NCBI RefSeq assembly: GCF_031157275.1
Contig: NZ_JAVIFW010000002.1
Location: forward strand, 620,001-684,000
Direction of reading: 5' to 3'
Source of the DNA: Streptomyces sp. LHD-70
GTDB taxonomy: Bacteria; Actinomycetota; Actinomycetes; Streptomycetales; Streptomycetaceae
DNA length: 64,000 bases
Positions 59,522 to 64,000 of this stretch are shown piece by piece (positions within the stretch are counted from its first letter, which is position 1; each line of letters starts with the position of its first letter). The notes under the pieces are model-generated. The model was given only the letters and a program-made list of their open reading frames with translations, was not told the origin of the DNA and did not search any database. Position numbers and translations under genes: made by a program.

Positions 59522-60271
59522 CTACGCGGGGGTGTGGCCCGAGTACTCGCGGCTGATGGCGTCCGCGGTGCGGCGCACCTGCGGCAGCAGGGTGAGGAGT
59601 TCCTCGGCGGTGACGACGACGTTCGGCGCGGAGACCGACATGGCGGCGACGACCCTTCCGTCCGCACCGCGGATGGGGGCCCCGATGCAGTTGATGGACT
59701 CCTCGTGGCCACCGAGGTCGGTGGCCCAGCCCTGTTCCCGTACGGTCGCGAGTTCCTTGAGGAAGGCCGCGGCGTTGGGTATCGAACGGGCCGTGTACAT
59801 GGGGTAGTCGAGCTTCTCGGCGACGGCGCGCCGCTCCGGCTCGGACAGGTCGGCGAGCAGCAGCTTGGCCACGGCGGCGACGGTGATCGCGACGGGCTTG
59901 CCGATGCGGGAGTACATCCGCACCGGGTAGCGGCTCTCCACCTTGTCGATGTAGAGGACCTCGTTCTCCTCGTACACGGCGAGGTGGACGGTGTGGCCGA
60001 TCTGCTCGTTCAGCTCGACCAGGTGCGGGTGGGCGATCTCGCGCACGTCGAGGTTCTCCACCGCCTCCTGCGCGAGGGCGAAGAGCCGGGCGCCCAGGCG
60101 GTAGCGCTGGTCGGACTGGCGGTACACGAGGCCGTGCTCGTGCAGCGTGCGCAGGAGTCGCAGCGCGGTCGACTTGTGTACGTCGAGCCGCTCGGCGACC
60201 TGCCCCAGGTCCGCGGGTCCCTCCGCGAGCAGCGGCAGGATGCTCAGCGCCCGGTCGACGGTCTGGCTCAT
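59522..60271 (-). CDS. IclR-family regulator of the D-amino-acid locus
   Basis: Protein of 249 residues. The winged helix is at about 5-60 (VDRALSILPLLAEGPADLGQ, RLDVHKSTALRLLRTL), and the effector domain follows with VHLAVYEENEVLYIDKVES and INCIGAPIRGADGRVVAAMSVS. The ATG overlaps the pfkB stop in ATGA, so the two are coupled. It probably controls the divergent pfkB/deaminase promoter, where a GCAATGG/CCATTGC palindrome lies. Confidence 0.92.
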   Translation of the reverse strand: MSQTVDRALSILPLLAEGPADLGQVAERLDVHKSTALRLLRTLHEHGLVYRQSDQRYRLGARLFALAQEAVENLDVREIAHPHLVELNEQIGHTVHLAVYEENEVLYIDKVESRYPVRMYSRIGKPVAITVAAVAKLLLADLSEPERRAVAEKLDYPMYTARSIPNAAAFLKELATVREQGWATDLGGHEESINCIGAPIRGADGRVVAAMSVSAPNVVVTAEELLTLLPQVRRTADAISREYSGHTPA

Positions 60272-61392
60272 GTGGTCACTACCTCCCCGGCCCAGGTCTT
60301 GATCGTGTCCGGGCCAAGGCGCAGTGTCCCCCACGCCTCGGCCGGCAGAGCGGCAAGCCGGTCGGCCTCGGCGCGGGCGGGCGGTGCGCCCAGGTCGCCG
60401 GGGACGAGCAGGGCGGCGGCGGCCATCAGGTGGCCGTGGCGCAGCCGCTCGGAGTCGGTGAGTCCGCGCAGGGTGGCGGAGAGGAACCCGGCGGCGAAGG
60501 CGTCACCCGCGCCGACGGAGGCGACGACGTCGACCTTCAGGGAGGGCTCGTACGTGGCCTCCGTACCGCTGAAGACCGTCGCGCCCTGGGCGCCCTGCTT
60601 GACGACGAGGGTGCGGGGCTCGGGCAGCGCGGCGCGGATCGCGGCGGGCCCGCCGGTGATGCCCCAGGCGGCCTCGGCCTCGTCCTCGCCGACGAACACG
60701 AGGTCGCTGCCGCGCGCGAGGTCGAGCAGGACGGGTCCGGCGTGCGCGGGGTCGGCCCACAGGTGGACGCGGTAGTTGACGTCGAAGGAGACCAGCGGCC
60801 TGTCCGGCCGGGGCGCGGTGAGGCTCCGCATCAGGTCGAGGCAGTCGGCGGAGAGGGCGGCGGTGATGCCGGACACGTGCAGGATCTCGGCGCCGCCGAG
60901 GGAGTCCGGGGTGATGCTCTCGGGGGACATGGCGGAGGCGGCGGAGCCGGCGCGGTAGTAGGCGACTTCCGCAGGGGGCTCAAATTCAGCCCCTCCGGCG
61001 TTTGAGGAGCAGGGTCCGGGGCGGAGCCCCGTGTCGGCGGCGAGGTCGACGGCCCGCTCCCCCGCCGTACGGAAGTAGATCCCCGTAGGCCGGGAGGGGT
61101 CGACGGCGACGGCAGACGTATCGACCCCACACGCGCCGATCGCCGAGATCAAGTGCTCGCCGAACCCGTCCGCACCGACCCGGCTGACCCACCGAGTCCG
61201 ATGCCCGGCCAGGGCCAGCGTGCAGGCGACGTTGGACTCCGCGCCGCCGATGCCGCGCTCGAAGGTCGGGACGTCGGCGAGCCGTCCGGGGCGGGAGGGC
61301 CGGAACGTGACCATGGACTCACCGAGGCAGACGACGTCGGTACCGACGTGTTCCGCCCCCTTGAGGGGTCCTGACGCGTTCACGGTGGGCAC
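60268..61392 (-). CDS. PfkB-family sugar kinase with an in-frame repeat insertion
   Basis: Ribokinase-fold kinase of 374 residues, similar to 2-keto-3-deoxygluconate kinases. Opening VVCLGESMVTFRP, substrate strand GGAESNVACTLALAGH, and the C-terminal signature ASVGAGDAFAAGFLSATL with the catalytic aspartate. Between AVDLAADT and EVAYYRAGSAASAM lies an extra stretch of about 20 residues (around 121-140, GLRPGPCSSNAGGAEFEPP), coded by a copy of a dispersed terminator-like repeat (60973-61032). GTG 61392 follows GGAG. It is divergent from the deaminase gene. The insertion is in a surface position near the lid, so activity may survive. Confidence 0.92.
   Translation of the reverse strand: MPTVNASGPLKGAEHVGTDVVCLGESMVTFRPSRPGRLADVPTFERGIGGAESNVACTLALAGHRTRWVSRVGADGFGEHLISAIGACGVDTSAVAVDPSRPTGIYFRTAGERAVDLAADTGLRPGPCSSNAGGAEFEPPAEVAYYRAGSAASAMSPESITPDSLGGAEILHVSGITAALSADCLDLMRSLTAPRPDRPLVSFDVNYRVHLWADPAHAGPVLLDLARGSDLVFVGEDEAEAAWGITGGPAAIRAALPEPRTLVVKQGAQGATVFSGTEATYEPSLKVDVVASVGAGDAFAAGFLSATLRGLTDSERLRHGHLMAAAALLVPGDLGAPPARAEADRLAALPAEAWGTLRLGPDTIKTWAGEVVTT
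60973..61032 (-). repeat. Dispersed repeat inserted in the pfkB reading frame
   Basis: On the minus strand it contains GGGGCTCCGCCCCGGACCCT and then CTCAAACGCCGGAGGGGCTG, the latter identical over 20 bases to the catalase terminator arm at 11213-11232. It keeps the pfkB frame open and has the local GGGGCT/AGCCCC pairing. Confidence 0.85.
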
Positions 61393-61471
61393 GCTCGATC
61401 TCCTTCGCCGCTGGGCCGGGCGCCATTGACCCGGTATTGGCTCGGATGTTAGACAGCAGTAAGCGAAATGC

Positions 61472-61485
61472 GCAATGGCCATTGC
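61472..61485. promoter_or_regulatory. IclR-type operator between pfkB and the deaminase gene
   Basis: Perfect 14-bp palindrome GCAATGGCCATTGC with further GCAAT-like half-sites on the right (ATGCAAC at 61491), in the 138-base divergent promoter region. Confidence 0.7.
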
Positions 61486-61530
61486 AGAGAATGCAACGAG
61501 CCGGTGCGGAAAGCCCTGAGGAGGCCCCCT

Positions 61531-62841
61531 ATGGCAGCCGACAACGCGGTCGGACAGCGCGCGGCGGGACACACGTCCCGGACTCAACTCGCCGACGAGC
61601 GGGTCGACTTCCGCTTCAAGGGGCTGCCCCCGGACGCCGAGGGCCTGACCGTCGGCGAGCTCGCCGCCCAGCGCCGCAACCTCTTCACGGACGGGTTCAC
61701 GACGCCGGTCCTCGCCCTCTCCGCCGAGCGCGTCGAGCACAACCTCGCCCTGATGGAGACGTACTCCACCCGCCACGGCCTGGCCTTCGCCCCGCACGGC
61801 AAGACCTCCATGGCCCCCGAGCTCTTCGCCCGCCAGGAGGAGCACGGCGCCTGGGGCATCACGCTCGCCGTCCCGCACCAGGTCCGGGTGGCCCGCGCGT
61901 ACGGCGTGCGCCGGGTCTTCCTCGCCAACGAGCTGGTCGACGCCGCCGCCCTGCGCTGGCTGGCGGGCGAGCTGGACGCGAACCCCGACTTCCGCTTCAT
62001 CTGCTACGTGGACTCCGTACGCGGCGTCGAGCTGATGGACGCGGCCCTGAGCGCGGCCGATGCCTCGCGCCCCGTCGAGGTCGTGGTGGAGCTCGGCGCG
62101 GGCGACTCGGCCCGTACCGGTGTGCGCACCGAGGCCGAGTGCGCGGCGATCGCGGACGCGGTGGCGGCCACGACCACGCTGCGGCTGGTCGGCGTCGCCG
62201 GGTACGAGGGCGAGGTGCCGGACGCCGACCCCGAGCGGGTGCACGCCTGGCTGCGCCGTCTGGTCGCGCTCGCCGTGGACTTCGACAAGTCCGGCCGCTT
62301 CGCCGGGCTCGACGAGATCGTGGTCAGCGCGGGCGGCAGCGCCTGGTTCGACGCGGTCGCGGATGTCTTCGCGGAGATCCCGCCCCTCTCGGTCCCGGTC
62401 CTGAAGCTGCTCCGCTCCGGCGCGTACGTCTCCCACGACGACGGCCACTACCGGCACCTCACGCCCTTCAACCGGGTCCCGGACGAGGGCGCCCTCCAGC
62501 CCGCCTTCCGCCTCTGGGCCCAGGTGGTGTCCCGCCCCAACCCCGAGCAGGCCTTCGTGAACGCGGGCAAGCGGGACGCGGCGTACGACCTGGACCTGCC
62601 CGAGGCGCAGGTGGTTCGCGACGCGGCGTCCGGCGAGATCCGCGAGGCGGCGGGCATCGAGGTCACTGGCCTCTCCGACCAGCACGGCTGGGTCCGTACG
62701 TCGACGGGGGCCGCGCTGGAGGTCGGCGACTGGGTCGGCATGGGCCTCTCGCACCCCTGTACGTCCTTCGACAAGTGGCAGCTGATCCCCCTGGTCCAGG
62801 CCGACGGCACGGTCACGGACTACATCCGCACGTATTTCTGA
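61531..62841 (+). CDS. D-threonine/D-serine deaminase-like PLP enzyme (alanine racemase fold)
   Basis: Protein of 436 residues of the DSD1/D-threonine aldolase type. The PLP lysine is K91 in APHGKTSMAPEL, and the C-terminal HPCTSFDKW carries the metal-binding His and Cys. It should deaminate or cleave D-amino acids to keto acids in the cytoplasm. ATG 61531 is preceded by GGAGG. It is followed by an N-acyl-D-amino-acid deacylase that would supply free D-amino acids, and RidA would clear the enamine product. Confidence 0.9.
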   Translation: MAADNAVGQRAAGHTSRTQLADERVDFRFKGLPPDAEGLTVGELAAQRRNLFTDGFTTPVLALSAERVEHNLALMETYSTRHGLAFAPHGKTSMAPELFARQEEHGAWGITLAVPHQVRVARAYGVRRVFLANELVDAAALRWLAGELDANPDFRFICYVDSVRGVELMDAALSAADASRPVEVVVELGAGDSARTGVRTEAECAAIADAVAATTTLRLVGVAGYEGEVPDADPERVHAWLRRLVALAVDFDKSGRFAGLDEIVVSAGGSAWFDAVADVFAEIPPLSVPVLKLLRSGAYVSHDDGHYRHLTPFNRVPDEGALQPAFRLWAQVVSRPNPEQAFVNAGKRDAAYDLDLPEAQVVRDAASGEIREAAGIEVTGLSDQHGWVRTSTGAALEVGDWVGMGLSHPCTSFDKWQLIPLVQADGTVTDYIRTYF

Positions 62842-62960
62842 CCCCCCACTCCGCGTCCCGCCGTTCCCGCCCTGCGGGCCCGCGGCGCCAGCCGCGTATC
62901 GGACGCTGCGGGAAGGGGCGGGGCGGGGAGAACAAAGAACCCAGAGAGGCAGAGCACCCC

Positions 62961-64000
62961 ATGGACCTGGTCATCCGCGACGCCCGCGTCATCGACGGCA
63001 CCGGCGACGCCTCGTACCGCGCAGACGTAGCCGTACGAGAGGGCCGGATCGCCGAGATCCACCGCGAGGGAGACGGCGCGCGCCCGACCGGCGCGAAGGA
63101 GATCGACGCCGACGGCCTCGCCCTCTCCCCCGGCTTCATCGACATGCACGCCCACAGCGACCTCGCCCTCCTCCGCGACCCGGACCACAGCGCGAAGGCC
63201 GCCCAGGGCGTCACCCTCGAAGTCATCGGCCAGGACGGCCTCAGCTACGCGCCCGTCGACGACCGCACCCTCGCCCAGGTCCGCCAGGCCATCACCGGCT
63301 GGAACGGCGACGGCTCCGACATCGACTTCTCCTGGCGCACCGTCGGCGGCTACCTCGACGCCCTCGACAGCGCCCACGGCGGCCAGGGCATCGCCGTGAA
63401 CGCCGCGTACCTGATCCCGCAGGGCACCGTCCGGATGTACGCCGTGGGCTGGGACGACCGCCCCGCCACGGACGAAGAGCTGGACCGGATGCGGCAGTTG
63501 GTCGCTGAGGGCATGGAGCAGGGCGCCGTCGGCATGTCCTCGGGCCTGACCTACACGCCCGGCATGTACGCCAAGGACTCCGAACTGGCCGAGCTGTGCC
63601 GGGTCGTGGCCCGCTACGACGGCTACTACTGCCCCCACCACCGCAGTTACGGCGCGGGCGCCCTCGACGCGTACCGGGAAATGGTGGAGCTGACCCGGGA
63701 CGCGGACTGCGCGCTGCACCTGGCGCACGCCACGATGAACTTCGGCGTCAACAAGGGCAAGGCCCCGGACCTGCTCGCGCTCATCGACGACGCCCTCGAC
63801 GGCGGCGCCGACATCAGCCTCGACACGTACCCGTACACCCCCGGCTGCACCACGCTCGTCGCGATGCTGCCGAGCTGGGCGAGCGAGGGCGGGCCCGACG
63901 CGATCCTGTCCCGCCTGAAGGACGACGAGACCGCCGAGAAGATCCGCCACCACATGGAGGTCATCGGCGCCGACGGCTGCCACGGCGTGCCCATCGAGTG
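62961..64000 (+). CDS. N-acyl-D-amino-acid deacylase (runs off the window)
   Basis: Partial amidohydrolase, open to the end of the window (346 codons seen; family length about 480-540). The metal HxH is H63/H65 in GFIDMHAHSDLALL. The D-aminoacylase segments GVTLEVIGQDGLSYAP, CPHHRSYGAGALDAYREM and LDTYPYTPGCTTL are present. The usual metal-ligand cysteine of the GNCG motif is replaced by GQDG. It releases D-amino acids from N-acylated or peptidic sources. The leader (62842-62960) is G/C-rich with a GGGCCCGCGG stem and no gene. Confidence 0.92.
   Translation, partial: MDLVIRDARVIDGTGDASYRADVAVREGRIAEIHREGDGARPTGAKEIDADGLALSPGFIDMHAHSDLALLRDPDHSAKAAQGVTLEVIGQDGLSYAPVDDRTLAQVRQAITGWNGDGSDIDFSWRTVGGYLDALDSAHGGQGIAVNAAYLIPQGTVRMYAVGWDDRPATDEELDRMRQLVAEGMEQGAVGMSSGLTYTPGMYAKDSELAELCRVVARYDGYYCPHHRSYGAGALDAYREMVELTRDADCALHLAHATMNFGVNKGKAPDLLALIDDALDGGADISLDTYPYTPGCTTLVAMLPSWASEGGPDAILSRLKDDETAEKIRHHMEVIGADGCHGVPIE

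Overview
The window is high-GC actinobacterial DNA, almost certainly from a Streptomyces chromosome. The support is G/C-rich third codon positions, many GTG starts, Streptomyces-type gene families (SpoIIE/GAF/ATPase switch proteins, DUF397 with DUF5753-XRE regulators, a DasR-type operator, Tad pilus genes) and a core order (fumarases, catalase, class A PBP, oxyR-ahpC-ahpD, phoH, uppS) that I recall from streptomycete core chromosomes. No rRNA, tRNA, CRISPR array, insertion sequence or phage module was seen. The last gene runs off the right edge.

Left part (1-25 kb) is mostly housekeeping. It holds an envelope-stress-like DUF1707 protein, an iron-sulfur class I fumarase and a class II fumarase separated by a divergent SRPBCC/TetR pair, a DUF402 protein, a methyltransferase, a SpoIIE-type phosphatase, catalase, a class A penicillin-binding protein, an SPFH protein with a small ribbon-helix-helix partner, the OxyR-AhpC-AhpD peroxide defence set, a PerM permease, a secreted lytic transglycosylase, PIN-PhoH, UppS, an aldo/keto reductase and a prepilin peptidase.

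Middle part (25-41 kb) is accessory. Eight same-strand genes (32.6 down to 25.0 kb) encode a nitrilase-fold amidohydrolase, a DUF6282 metal-hydrolase-like protein, an IclR regulator, an alpha/beta hydrolase lacking the nucleophile serine, and a complete OpuC-type ABC importer. Three near-identical 28-bp three-half-site operators precede the first three of these genes. I regard this as the best candidate for an undescribed regulated uptake and degradation system. Next come a cobalt-type P1B-4 ATPase with a divergent ArsR/SmtB sensor, a decayed aldo/keto reductase that kept a MerR-type promoter, an orphan set of type VII secretion-like substrates, a HigBA-like module whose toxin has lost its N-terminus, and an RsbW-like / DUF5753-XRE / DUF397 signalling set.

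Right part (41-64 kb) carries a Tad/Flp pilus operon (CpaB, a CpaE-TadE fusion, TadE, TadA, TadB, TadC, Flp pilin, TadG-like, with accessory lipoprotein and OmpA-like genes). It is followed by an MFS exporter, a LysR regulator, a DasR-controlled chitinase, an atypical Nramp protein, a secreted M14 carboxypeptidase and a D-amino-acid catabolic locus (GntP permease, RidA, IclR, PfkB kinase, D-amino acid deaminase, N-acyl-D-amino-acid deacylase). A terminator-like repeat family is scattered through the window, and one copy sits in frame inside the pfkB gene.
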